This document shows, in pieces, positions 54,459-63,211 of a stretch of 64,000 nucleotides of DNA. The stretch's first letter is position 1. Each line of letters opens with the position of its first letter. The notes under the pieces were generated by a model. It was not told the DNA's origin and ran no database searches. It worked only from the letters and a program-made list of their open reading frames with translations. Position numbers and translations under genes: made by a program. Source of the DNA: Burkholderia pyrrocinia (GTDB lineage: Bacteria; Pseudomonadota; Gammaproteobacteria; Burkholderiales; Burkholderiaceae); contig NZ_CP094460.1 of NCBI RefSeq assembly GCF_022809715.1, positions 2,914,001 to 2,978,000 on the forward strand. Reading direction: 5' to 3'.

Positions 54459-56321
54459 TCAAGCCTCCGCCGGCTCGCCCAGCGGCCCGGCATCATCATC
54501 CGCCGTGCGCCGGGGCGAATCGATCAACCCCTTCGCGAGCTCCAGCGCCTGCCGCTCGAATAGCCGGCGGTAGATGCCGCCGTCGATGCGGATCAGCGCG
54601 TCGTGGTTGCCTTCCTCGATCACCTTGCCGCGATCGAGCACGAGCAGCCGGTCGAGCGCACGTACGGTCGACAGCCGGTGCGCGACGACGAGCGTCGTGC
54701 GGCCGACCATCAGCCGCTCCATCGCCTGCTGGATCAGCAGCTCGCTTTCGCTGTCGAGGCTCGACGTCGCTTCGTCGAGGATCAGGATCGGCGCATCGGC
54801 GAGGAACGCGCGCGCGATCGCGACGCGCTGGCGCTCGCCGCCCGACAGCTTGATCCCGCGTTCGCCGACGAGCGTGTCATAACCGTCCGGCAGCGTGGCG
54901 ATGAAATCGTGCGCGCTGGCGAGCCGCGCGGCGTGCTCGATGTCCGCGCGGCTCGCGTCGGGGCGCGCATACGCGATGTTCTCCGCGAGCGTGCGGTGGA
55001 ACAGCACGGGCTCCTGCTGGACGATTGCGATCTGGCTGCGCAGCGAATCCTGCTGCACGCGCGCGATGTCCTGCCCGTCGATCGTGATGCGGCCGCCCGA
55101 TACGTCGTACAGGCGCTGGATCAGCTTGATGAACGTCGTCTTGCCCGACCCCGAGTGGCCGACGAGGCCCACGCGCTCGCCGGGCGCGATCCGCATCGAG
55201 AAATCGTCGTACAGCGGCACCGGATGGTTGCCGTAGCGGAACGTCACGTGCTCGAAGCGGATCTCGCCTTGCCCGATCCGGATGGCCGGCGCGCCGGGGC
55301 GATCGTCGATGCCGAGCGGCTGGCGTTCGAGCGCGACGAGTTCTTCCATGTCGTTCACCGAGCGCTGCAGGTTGCGGATGTGCATGCCGACGTCGCGCAG
55401 GTAACCCTGCAGCATGAAGAACATCGTCAGCGCGAACGCGATGTCGCCGACGCTCGCCTCATCGTTCGCCCACAGCCGCAGCGCGACGCCGATCATCGCG
55501 GCCTGCATCGCGACGAGCATCGCGCCCTGCAGCCCGCCGTTGAATGTGCCGCGCACCCACGTGCGGCGCGTGCGCTGCCGCCACTTGCCGATCACGCGCG
55601 CGAGCCGCGCTTCCTCGCGCGTCTCCGCGCCGAACGCCTTGACGACCGCGTTGCAGCTCACCGCGTCGGCGAGCGCGCCGCCCATGCGCGTATCCCACAG
55701 GTTGCCGAGCCGCGCGGCCGGCGCGACGACGCCGAGCGACACGGCGACCGTCACCGCGATGTACAGCAGCGAGCCCGCGCCGACGACAAGCCCCATCACG
55801 GGCCAGTGCGTGCCGAGCAGCACGGTTGCGCCGACCAGCATCGCGACCGACGGCAGCAGCGCGATCAGCACGGTGTCGTTCAGCAGGTCGAGCGCCCAGA
55901 TGCCGCGCGTGATCTTGCGCACGGTCGAACCCGCGAAGCTGTTCGCGTGCCAGTCGGTCGAGAAGCGCTGCACGCGGTGGAACGATGCGGCGGCGATCTC
56001 GCTCATCATCTTCAGCGTGAGCGTGATGATGTTCAGGTAGACGCCTTGCCGCAGCACCGTCGCGCCGATGCCGAGCGCGGCGAGCGTGCCGAACGCGACG
56101 ATCGCCGAATGCCATGCGGCGGCGCGGTCGGTCAGGCCGGTCGACAGCGCGTCGACGAGGCGGCCGGCGAACAGCGGCGTGAGCACGTCGGCGAGCGCGG
56201 CGAGCAGCGCGAAGGTCGCGACCGTGGCGATGCGCGCCGGCTGCTTGCGCCAGTAGCGGATGGTGAAGCCGAAGACGGCCTTGAATGCGTGGCCGCCCAG
56301 ATGGGAGGTTTTTCTGGTCAT
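54459..56321 (-). CDS. ABC transporter, fused permease/ATPase (MsbA-like exporter)
   Basis: The 620-residue half-transporter has six membrane helices in residues 1-340, then an ATPase domain with Walker A GHSGSGKTT (about residue 390), signature LSGGERQR (about 494) and Walker B ILILDEATSSLD. Such proteins work as homodimers and flip lipids, peptides or drugs outward. It stands alone; a 16-codon frame with a strong ribosome site lies 171 bp upstream on the same strand and may act as a leader. Confidence 0.92.
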   Translation of the reverse strand: MTRKTSHLGGHAFKAVFGFTIRYWRKQPARIATVATFALLAALADVLTPLFAGRLVDALSTGLTDRAAAWHSAIVAFGTLAALGIGATVLRQGVYLNIITLTLKMMSEIAAASFHRVQRFSTDWHANSFAGSTVRKITRGIWALDLLNDTVLIALLPSVAMLVGATVLLGTHWPVMGLVVGAGSLLYIAVTVAVSLGVVAPAARLGNLWDTRMGGALADAVSCNAVVKAFGAETREEARLARVIGKWRQRTRRTWVRGTFNGGLQGAMLVAMQAAMIGVALRLWANDEASVGDIAFALTMFFMLQGYLRDVGMHIRNLQRSVNDMEELVALERQPLGIDDRPGAPAIRIGQGEIRFEHVTFRYGNHPVPLYDDFSMRIAPGERVGLVGHSGSGKTTFIKLIQRLYDVSGGRITIDGQDIARVQQDSLRSQIAIVQQEPVLFHRTLAENIAYARPDASRADIEHAARLASAHDFIATLPDGYDTLVGERGIKLSGGERQRVAIARAFLADAPILILDEATSSLDSESELLIQQAMERLMVGRTTLVVAHRLSTVRALDRLLVLDRGKVIEEGNHDALIRIDGGIYRRLFERQALELAKGLIDSPRRTADDDAGPLGEPAEA

Positions 56322-56855
56322 TTATCATTGCCCGGCGCATCGCGCGACGGGACTTTCCGGTTCGGAGAACGTCGAAAACGCAACAGCCGGAGCCGCGTGG
56401 AAAACGCGGGCGGAACGAAACGGGCTGTCGGGAAAAGCGCGGCTGACGGGTTAGCGAAAAACTCGGGAGCCGGCGCGGACGGCGGGCTGGATCAGCTGCG
56501 CCGTGGGACCACGTTCGGGAAGGTTGCTGGCATTCGGAACATCTGCACCTCCCTGAAGTGAACGGTTGAAAGGACGCCGAAAAGACGTGTAAAGATTCTA
56601 TCAGCAGTGTTCTGCACGCTGCAACGTCTGACGAATGCGGCGTTGCGGCGTCGATACGGTTAGTATTCAGGGTTTCGGCCCTTCTTTTGCGGGGCTTTCC
56701 GCGAAGCGGCGGCGCAAGGGCCGGCGGGCGCATCGATTACACTTCGGCGTCCGCGGCACGCGACGGTGCGTGCGTCCCGGCGCGACCCGACACAACGAGC
56801 GGCCAGCCGATGCGGCCCTCGAAGATTTACCCCCCGATACACTCCTGAGGAAACG
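56322..56855. other. Divergent intergenic region between ABC exporter and DyP peroxidase
   Basis: It contains the 16-codon frame at 56492-56542 on the minus strand and a possible plus-strand promoter (TTGAAA at about 56566, TAAAGA 18 bp on). No other gene is supported; several frames of 60-80 codons lack ribosome sites. Confidence 0.4.
56492..56542 (-). CDS. 16-residue small protein or leader peptide
   Basis: AGGGAGGTGCAG directly precedes ATG, giving MFRMPATFPNVVPRRS and TGA. The ribosome site is close to ideal. It lies 171 bp upstream of the ABC exporter start on the same strand. It may be a leader peptide that tunes exporter expression, or a secreted/modified peptide carried by the exporter. 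It is too short for family assignment. Confidence 0.35.
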   Translation of the reverse strand: MFRMPATFPNVVPRRS

Positions 56856-57737
56856 ATGAGCGACGTTCAGCAAGGCATCCTGGCTCCGATCGACACGGCG
56901 GCCCGATACCTCACTTTCACGATTTCGAATGACGGCAATGTGGCGGCGGCACTGGCCGCGCTGCGCGAGATCGTCGACGGGCGCGACACGGTCGTCGGTT
57001 TCGGACAGGCGCTGCCGGCGCACCTCGGGCGCCCGGTTCCGGGCCTGACCGACTATCCGGCGTTCGCGGTGAAGGACCGCACGCTGCCGGCGACGCCGGC
57101 CGACGTGTGGGTCTGGCTGCGCGCCGACGATCGCGGCGAGATCGTGCTGCGTGCGCGGGCGATCGAGCGCGCTCTGGCGCCGGCGTTCGCGCTGCAGGAC
57201 GCCGTCGACGGCTTCCGCTATTCGAACGATCGCGACCTGTCCGGCTACGAGGACGGCACCGAGAACCCGACCGGCGACGACGCGCTCGACGCGGCGATCG
57301 TGGCGGGGCAGGGTGCGGGGCTCGACGGTTCGAGCTTCGTCGCGGTCCAGCAGTGGCTGCACGACTTCGACCAGATGGAGCGCATTCCGTCGGGCGACAT
57401 GGACAACATCATCGGGCGCCGCCGCTCGGACAACGAGGAACTCGACGACGCGCCCGAGTTCGCGCACGTGAAGCGCACCGCGCAGGAAAGCTTCGAGCCG
57501 GAGGCGTTCATGCTGCGCCGTTCGTCGCCGTGGTCGGACGCGCGCCGCGCGGGCCTCTACTTCGTTGCGTTCGGCTGCTCGTTCCGCGCGTTCGACGTGC
57601 AGATGCGCCGCATGAGCGGCGCGGACGACGGGATCGTCGACGGCCTGTTCCGCTTCACGCGGCCGCTGACGGGCGCGTATTTCTGGTGCCCGCCGATGAA
57701 GGACGGCAAGCTGGACCTGTCCGCGCTCGGACTGTAA
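56856..57737 (+). CDS. DyP-type haem peroxidase
   Basis: The 293-residue protein has the dye-decolorising peroxidase motif G130-x2-D133-G134 in SGYEDGTENP, the haem-ligand His204 (EFAHVKR) and the distal arginine in FMLRRSSPW. The N terminus MSDVQQGILAPIDTAARYL is typical of YfeX/EfeB-like cytoplasmic members; there is no Tat signal. It uses H2O2 to oxidise bulky substrates. ATG at 56856 follows TGAGGAAACG. It is single-gene, with a strong terminator downstream. Confidence 0.93.
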   Translation: MSDVQQGILAPIDTAARYLTFTISNDGNVAAALAALREIVDGRDTVVGFGQALPAHLGRPVPGLTDYPAFAVKDRTLPATPADVWVWLRADDRGEIVLRARAIERALAPAFALQDAVDGFRYSNDRDLSGYEDGTENPTGDDALDAAIVAGQGAGLDGSSFVAVQQWLHDFDQMERIPSGDMDNIIGRRRSDNEELDDAPEFAHVKRTAQESFEPEAFMLRRSSPWSDARRAGLYFVAFGCSFRAFDVQMRRMSGADDGIVDGLFRFTRPLTGAYFWCPPMKDGKLDLSALGL

Positions 57738-57757
57738 GCGCCTGGTCGTATCGATGG

Positions 57758-57799
57758 ACGGGCGGGCTGCGCATCGTGCGCGGCCCGCCCGTTTTGTTT
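57758..57799 (+). terminator. Terminator of the DyP peroxidase gene
   Basis: ACGGGCGGGC (57758-57767) pairs perfectly with GCCCGCCCGT (57783-57792), followed by TTTGTTTG. It is 21 bp past the stop. Confidence 0.75.
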
Positions 57800-57841
57800 G
57801 TCAGGCGTCGATGGTGTGCCGCGTGCCGCTCGCCGCGCACG

Positions 57842-58243
57842 TCACTTCAACGTCGTCTCGATTCGCGTACCGCGCTTGATGAACTGCGTCACGGGCGTCT
57901 TCTCGCAGATCTCGGCGAGGCGCTGGCGTTGCGCGTCGTCGAGCGGACCGTCGAGCGTCACGACGCGGCGCACGTATTGCACGCCTTCGCGATCGGCATG
58001 CAGCTCGGTGCGCACGTCGATGCGCGCGGCCGGCCACGACTTGCGCTGCATGTACATGCGGAGCGTCGCGGCCGTGCATTGCGCGAGACCGGCAAGCACG
58101 AACTCGTACGGTGCCGGCCCGCGATCCTGGCCGCCTTCGCGCGGCGCTTCGTCACCGGTCAGCGCATGCGTGCCGGCCTGCAGCTGGACGACGTAATCGG
58201 GCGCGTCGGCATCGAGGACGGCGGCGGCATGGATGAGCGACAT
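57842..58243 (-). CDS. OsmC-family protein
   Basis: The 133-residue protein has an OsmC fold. It keeps the thiol-peroxidase-type segment GPAPYEFVLAGLAQCTAATLRMYMQRK with Cys at the second catalytic position; the first cysteine of classical OsmC is not evident. Its C-terminal half VRRVVTLDGPLDDAQRQRLAEICEKTPVTQFI is typical of YhfA-like members. It may reduce organic hydroperoxides or act otherwise. ATG at 58243 was chosen; a long upstream frame crosses antisense DNA. Confidence 0.85.
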   Translation of the reverse strand: MSLIHAAAVLDADAPDYVVQLQAGTHALTGDEAPREGGQDRGPAPYEFVLAGLAQCTAATLRMYMQRKSWPAARIDVRTELHADREGVQYVRRVVTLDGPLDDAQRQRLAEICEKTPVTQFIKRGTRIETTLK

Positions 58244-58340
58244 GGCAAGTCTCCGGTAAGCGGGAAAAAGGAAGCGGGCGACGCATGGCGGCGCGAACCC
58301 GTCAGCATACCGTTTCGCTCGTAACGGCGTCCGCAGCGTG

Positions 58341-59264
58341 TTATGCGTCGGCGACGCCCGCGCTGCTGCGCACGAGCGCGGCGATGCGTTCGCGCACCCA
58401 CTGGTGCGCGCGATCGGTGTCGCGCGATTCGTGCCAGTACGCGAGCAGCGGGAACGGCCTGAGCCGCAGCGGCAGCGGCCGCACGACGATCGGCAGCAGC
58501 GCGGCCATCCGCAGCGCATAGGTGTGCGGCAGCGTGACCAGCAGGTCGCCGGTCGCGGCGATCTGGCATGCGGCGAAATAGTGCTGGCAGGTGAGCCGGA
58601 TATCGCGGAAGCGCCCGTCGCTGCCGAGCAATACGTCGAGCGATTGCGGTTCGCCGAACGACGACACCGCGATATGCCGCGCCGCGAAATAGTCGCCGCG
58701 CCGCAGCGGGTCGCGCGCGAGCGGATGATCGCGGCGCAGTGCGACGACGAGCGAATCGTCGAGCAGGTGCTCGGTGGCGATGCGCGGGCCCGTCTGCACG
58801 CGACGCTCGACCGCGAGATCGAGATTGCCCGATGCGAGTTCGCGCTCGATGTCGGGCACCGCGATGCGACGGCTCACGAGCCGCAGGCCCGGCGCTTCGT
58901 CGGCGAACGCGGCGACGATCCGCGGCAGCGCGATCGATTCGAGCACGTCGCGAATGCCGACCGCGATGCTCAGGTCGAGCGTTGCGGGATCGAATGCCGA
59001 CGGATCGCGCACGGTGCCTTGCAGGCCCTTCAAGTGCAACTGCACGTCCGCGATGATCGACCGTGTGCGCTCGGTCGGCACGACGCGGTTGCCCTGGCGC
59101 ACGAACAGCGGATCGTCGAAATGCGCGCGCAGCCGGTTGAGCGCGTGCGTGACCGCGGGCTGCGTGAGATGCAGCGCGCGGGCGGCCGCGCCGATGCCGC
59201 CGTGCACGTAAACGGCGTCGAGCACGCGAAACAGGTTCAGGTCGAGACGGTGATCGGCGGGCAC
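58341..59264 (-). CDS. LysR-family regulator, NodD-like branch
   Basis: About 307 residues from GTG 59264 (VPADHRLDLNLFRVLDAVYVH). The helix-turn-helix is GIGAAARALHLTQPAVTHALNRL. The effector domain follows. The frame stays open upstream to 59444 but without conserved sequence. It precedes the OsmC gene on the same strand by 97 bp and may control it. Upstream are 432 bp without a gene. Confidence 0.86.
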   Translation of the reverse strand: MPADHRLDLNLFRVLDAVYVHGGIGAAARALHLTQPAVTHALNRLRAHFDDPLFVRQGNRVVPTERTRSIIADVQLHLKGLQGTVRDPSAFDPATLDLSIAVGIRDVLESIALPRIVAAFADEAPGLRLVSRRIAVPDIERELASGNLDLAVERRVQTGPRIATEHLLDDSLVVALRRDHPLARDPLRRGDYFAARHIAVSSFGEPQSLDVLLGSDGRFRDIRLTCQHYFAACQIAATGDLLVTLPHTYALRMAALLPIVVRPLPLRLRPFPLLAYWHESRDTDRAHQWVRERIAALVRSSAGVADA

Positions 59265-59696
59265 GGGGCGCAGGCGGCGTGGTGAACGGTGGATCGATTC
59301 TAAAGGATGCGCAGGCAACGGATGCGCGGGCTTTCGTGTGCGGCGATCGATGACGTTCGATGCATGTCGGGGCCGTTCTGGCCGGTATGCAACCGCAGCT
59401 TCGTCCGATGCGCAATGCAGCGAAACGCGCGCATCGTGACGCATGACGGCGCAATGATCGGCTTCATCGACAGGCTCGATGCCGTGTTGGCATACGATCA
59501 GTTCGCGACAGCCTGTAGTAATCCGCCATCATGCTGTCCACGTCGGCCATTTCGCGCCAAAGGCGCTACCCGTTCGGCTAAGATGCCGTCGCTTCATATT
59601 TCGGGATAGCCGTCCTGTCGCACGCATTCAAACCAAATATAAGCCTGACAGTTCGACGGTATTAGAAGAAGTCGAAACAAGTCGGGGGCTTGGCCA
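59265..59696. other. Intergenic region between divergent regulators
   Basis: No gene is supported. The final 120 bp are AT-rich and presumably promote the AraC-type gene. The single 100-codon plus-strand frame (59307-59609) has no ribosome site or recognisable domain. Confidence 0.4.
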
Positions 59697-60815
59697 GTGA
59701 ATGCAGCAGATCAGAGGTGGGTCGTTATCTATTTGAGTACGGGGTTTTCGTTGGCCCAGGCCGCGCGTCTCGCCGAGGCTTTCAACCTGGCGAATCGCCT
59801 GCATGCGTTCAGTGCGGATTACCAGTTGAAGTACGTATCCGAAAGCGGGGGACTGTTGCAGTCGTCGTCCGGCGTGAGCATCGCGGCCGATCCGCTCGGC
59901 GACGAGCACGGCCGTCGTGCGCTCGCGTTCTTTCATCTTCACGGCGATCGCGCGGCCGTCAACTGGAACGACGCGTTGCAGCGGCGCCTGACCGACATTC
60001 GCCGGCACGCGCGCTGGATCGTCGATGCGATGGACCTGCCCGCGCTCGCGGCCACGCAGCGGCCGTCGGCGGCGATCCACGTGTCGCCCGGCAAAGCCGG
60101 GCGCCGCGCCGACGCGACGGTCGAACTGCAGGCCGGCGAGACCGACGTGTTCGCGGCCGCGCTCGACATGTTCCGCGCCGATCTCGGCGACAGTGCCGCG
60201 CAGGAGATCGCCAGCAACATGCTGCGGCCGGTCGAGCAGCGCTATGCACAGTCGATGTGGGCGTTTCGCGAACTGAGCGCGAGCCCGTCGATCCGGATGT
60301 CGGCGCAGCGGCTGCGCGCGCTGAGCGTGAACCGCATCTCGATCGCGAACGCCGCACAGGCCGCCGCGATGAGCGAGCGCAATTTCCTGCGGCGCTTCAA
60401 GAAGGAGATCGGCGTGACGCCGACCGCGTTCGTCCAGCAGGTGCGGCTCGAGCGCGCGTGCCACATGCTGATCCATACGACGCTGCCGGCCGACAAGGTC
60501 GCGCGCCGCACGGGGTTCGGCAGCGGCGAGCGGCTCGCGAAGCTGTTTCGTCAGCGCCTGCTGATGTCGCCGACCGAATTTCGCGTCGCCGAGCGGGAAA
60601 AGATCCTTGGCCACGATGCCGCGTCGCGCGATGCGGACGACCGACCTGCAGCCGAGTTTTGCGAGGGCGGAGGGGCGAATTGCGGCGCGCGCGCCGACGC
60701 GCGGGAGAAAACGGGGCGGATACCCGTAGAATCGTCCTGTCGCGATCTCGATTCCCGGTTTACATGCCCTTCCTCCCCACTACCGCCACCGCCCCTTTCT
60801 GCCCGTCGGAAGTAA
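59697..60815 (+). CDS. AraC-family regulator, GlxA/FtrA-like
   Basis: The 372-residue protein has an N-terminal DJ-1/PfpI-like domain (WVVIYLSTGFSLAQAARLAEAFNLAN) and a C-terminal AraC pair of helix-turn-helix units (SIANAAQAAAMSERNFLRRFKKEIG, LPADKVARRTGFGSGERLAKLFRQR). After about residue 305 the sequence is low-complexity and overlaps the 5' end of mntH by 52 bp. The natural end may be earlier, or a small frameshift may have extended it. GTG start at 59697 is tentative. The N-terminal domain lacks an obvious catalytic cysteine motif. Confidence 0.8.
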   Translation: MNAADQRWVVIYLSTGFSLAQAARLAEAFNLANRLHAFSADYQLKYVSESGGLLQSSSGVSIAADPLGDEHGRRALAFFHLHGDRAAVNWNDALQRRLTDIRRHARWIVDAMDLPALAATQRPSAAIHVSPGKAGRRADATVELQAGETDVFAAALDMFRADLGDSAAQEIASNMLRPVEQRYAQSMWAFRELSASPSIRMSAQRLRALSVNRISIANAAQAAAMSERNFLRRFKKEIGVTPTAFVQQVRLERACHMLIHTTLPADKVARRTGFGSGERLAKLFRQRLLMSPTEFRVAEREKILGHDAASRDADDRPAAEFCEGGGANCGARADAREKTGRIPVESSCRDLDSRFTCPSSPLPPPPLSARRK

Positions 60816-62080
60816 AGGGCAGCATCACGATCGACGCCGGCGCGCCACGCTGGCAGAAGCTCAAGCGCTTTTTCGGCCCCGGCCTGCTCGTCGCGATCGG
60901 TTACATGGATCCCGGCAACTGGGCGACCGACATCCAGGCCGGCTCGCAGTTCGGCTATTCGCTGCTGTGGGTCGTCGCGTTCTCGAGCCTCGCGGCGATC
61001 TTCCTGCAGATGCTCGCGGCGCGGCTCGGCCTCGTCGCGGGCAGGGATCTCGCGCAGGCCAGCTACGACCGCTACGGCCGGTTTGGCCGCATCGTGCAGT
61101 GGGTCACCGCCGAAGTGTCGATCATCGCGTGCGACATCGCGGAAGTCCTCGGCTGCGCGCTTGCGTTCAAGCTGCTGCTCGGTGTGCCGCTCGCGTGGGG
61201 GATCGTGCTGACCGCGCTCGACACGATGATCGTGCTCGGCCTGCAGGGCAAGGGGTTCCGGCAGATCGAGGCGATCGTGCTCGGGCTGATCGCGACGATG
61301 GCGTTCTGCTTCGTCGCGCAGGTCGCGATCACGCCGCCCGACTGGCACGCGGTGGTCGGCGGGCTCGTGCCCGGCGATCCGGGCCACGACCGCAAGGATG
61401 CGATCGTGCTCGCGCTCGGCATCGTCGGCGCGACGATCATGCCGCACAACCTGTACCTGCATTCGTCGGTCGTGCAGACGCGGCATGTCGTCGGCGGCAC
61501 GCGCGGCGTGGTCCGCGACACGCTCGCGCTGGTGCGCATCGATACCTGCGTGTCGCTGTTCGTCGCGATGCTCGTCAATGCAGCGATCCTGATCGTCGCG
61601 GGGGCGGCGTTCCATGCGACGGGCCAGCACAACGTGACCGACATCGAGCAGGCCTACAAGCTGATTACGCCGATCGCGGGCGGCGCGGCCGCGCTGCTGT
61701 TCGGCATCGCGCTGCTCGCGTCGGGGCAAAGCTCGACGCTGACCGGCACGATCGCCGGCCAGGTGATCATGGACGGCTTCCTGCACACGAAGATCCCGTG
61801 CTACCAGCGCCGGCTGATCACGCGCGGGCTCGCGCTCGTGCCGGCGCTGATCGGCGTGCTGTGGCTCGGCGACGGGTCGGTCGGGAAACTGCTCGTCTGG
61901 AGCCAGGTGCTGCTGAGCCTGCAGCTGCCGTTCGCGATGTGGCCGCTGATTCGGTCGGTCAGCGATCGCAACGTGATGGGCGAGCACACGATCGGCCGCG
62001 GGATGCAGGTTGCCGCGTGGGCGCTGTTCGTCGTCATCACCGGCACGAACCTGCTGCTGATCACCGGTGTCGCGGGCTGA
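60764..62080 (+). CDS. mntH: NRAMP-family Mn2+/divalent metal:H+ symporter
   Basis: The 438-residue membrane protein has eleven or so helices. The metal-binding DPGN motif is at residues 49-52 (GYMDPGNWATDIQAG) and the second site is ATIMPHNLYLHSSVVQTR. GQSSTLTGTIAGQVIMDGF is the family's helix-10 motif. It imports Mn2+ with protons. No MntR or Fur site was recognised in the overlap region with the AraC-type gene. A weak hairpin follows the stop at 62083-62099. Confidence 0.93.
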   Translation: MPFLPTTATAPFCPSEVKGSITIDAGAPRWQKLKRFFGPGLLVAIGYMDPGNWATDIQAGSQFGYSLLWVVAFSSLAAIFLQMLAARLGLVAGRDLAQASYDRYGRFGRIVQWVTAEVSIIACDIAEVLGCALAFKLLLGVPLAWGIVLTALDTMIVLGLQGKGFRQIEAIVLGLIATMAFCFVAQVAITPPDWHAVVGGLVPGDPGHDRKDAIVLALGIVGATIMPHNLYLHSSVVQTRHVVGGTRGVVRDTLALVRIDTCVSLFVAMLVNAAILIVAGAAFHATGQHNVTDIEQAYKLITPIAGGAAALLFGIALLASGQSSTLTGTIAGQVIMDGFLHTKIPCYQRRLITRGLALVPALIGVLWLGDGSVGKLLVWSQVLLSLQLPFAMWPLIRSVSDRNVMGEHTIGRGMQVAAWALFVVITGTNLLLITGVAG

Positions 62081-62161
62081 TACAGCCTGTCACAGGCTGA
62101 CACAGACGCGCTGCGCGCATGCGGTAAACTGCGGCCTTTCGATCGTCGTCCGAAGTCCGTT

Positions 62162-62752
62162 ATGTGGAGTGAAATCAGCAACATCGGCGATGCCGCGCTG
62201 ACCTTGCCGATCGCGCTGACCTGCGCGGCGTGGCTGGCGCTGACCGACTGGCGCGTCGCCGTGCGCTGGGTCGTGCTGCTGGCCGCCGGCATGGGCCTTG
62301 TCGGCGCAACCAAGATCCTGTATGCCGGGTGCGGCATCGAGATTCCCCAATTCGATTTCCGCGTGATCAGCGGCCATACGATGCTGTCGACGTCGGTGTG
62401 GACGGTCGCGCTGTCGATGCTGTGGCAGGCGTTCCGGCCGGGCAAGGCGCCCGGCATCGCGGCCGGGCTGGCCGTCGGCGCGGTCACGGCCGTCGCGCGC
62501 GTGTTCGATCACTCGCACACGATTCCGGAAGTCGTCGTCGGCTGGATGCTCGGCGCGCTGGTCGCGCTGATGTTCCTGCGCGGCTACGACGGCGCGCGCC
62601 AGCGCGCGTTCTCGCCGCGCATCGCGGCCGTCTGCCTGCTGCTCGTGTCGGGCATCGCTTACGGGAACCGTGCGCCGTTCCAGCAGATGATCGATACGCA
62701 TTCGCCGCAACTCTGCGCGTTCGTGCGCGCGCCGTCGGGCGACGGATTCTGA
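62162..62752 (+). CDS. PAP2-like membrane phosphatase, atypical active site
   Basis: The 196-residue protein has several membrane helices. The PAP2 histidines are present in VISGHTMLSTSVW and in ARVFDHSHTIPEVVVGWMLG. The first basic motif (K-x6-RP) is not found, and the last motif has Glu in place of the usual Asp. It may act on lipid phosphates or have lost catalysis. ATG at 62162 has no strong ribosome site. It follows mntH by 81 bp. Confidence 0.75.
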   Translation: MWSEISNIGDAALTLPIALTCAAWLALTDWRVAVRWVVLLAAGMGLVGATKILYAGCGIEIPQFDFRVISGHTMLSTSVWTVALSMLWQAFRPGKAPGIAAGLAVGAVTAVARVFDHSHTIPEVVVGWMLGALVALMFLRGYDGARQRAFSPRIAAVCLLLVSGIAYGNRAPFQQMIDTHSPQLCAFVRAPSGDGF

Positions 62753-63211
62753 CGGTTGCCGGTTGCGGCGGCCCGGTGTTTCGGTGTTCCGGTGCCGCCA
62801 GGTTGCCGCCGGCGATCGCCCGGCGGTTGCGCGATTCCTCTTCCCGATCGTTCGCTGTCTGTCGCGGCACGCCTCGTCCGTCATTCCCAGAATCAACGAA
62901 CCGGCCGGTCCACGGGATCGGCCGTGCCGCTTTGCGCATTGGCACCGGCGCACGAAAGTCATGAGCGGAGTCTATGACTGGGCATAACGAATATTCATTT
63001 CATCGATTGGCGGCATTCGCGTACGCTGGCTGTCGTTCGACCGCGGCCGGCTGCCCGGCGCGCGTCGCGCTCGTCTCGATATACTCGCGGAAACCGTGCG
63101 GCACCTTATGACGTCGACGCGCCGTCGACCGGCATGCGTCGGCCGCGACACGCACGGAAAACCCGTCGCGGCAGCGTTCCGCGACGATGACTCACGACAG
63201 GAGCAGCTCAC
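62753..63211 (+). other. Intergenic region before the dehydrogenase gene
   Basis: No gene is supported. The first 100 bp contain simple G/C-rich repeats of GGTTGC/CCGGTG type; an AT-rich stretch near 62,970-63,010 may hold a promoter. ACAGGAGCAGCTCAC before 63212 provides the ribosome site for the next gene. Confidence 0.4.
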
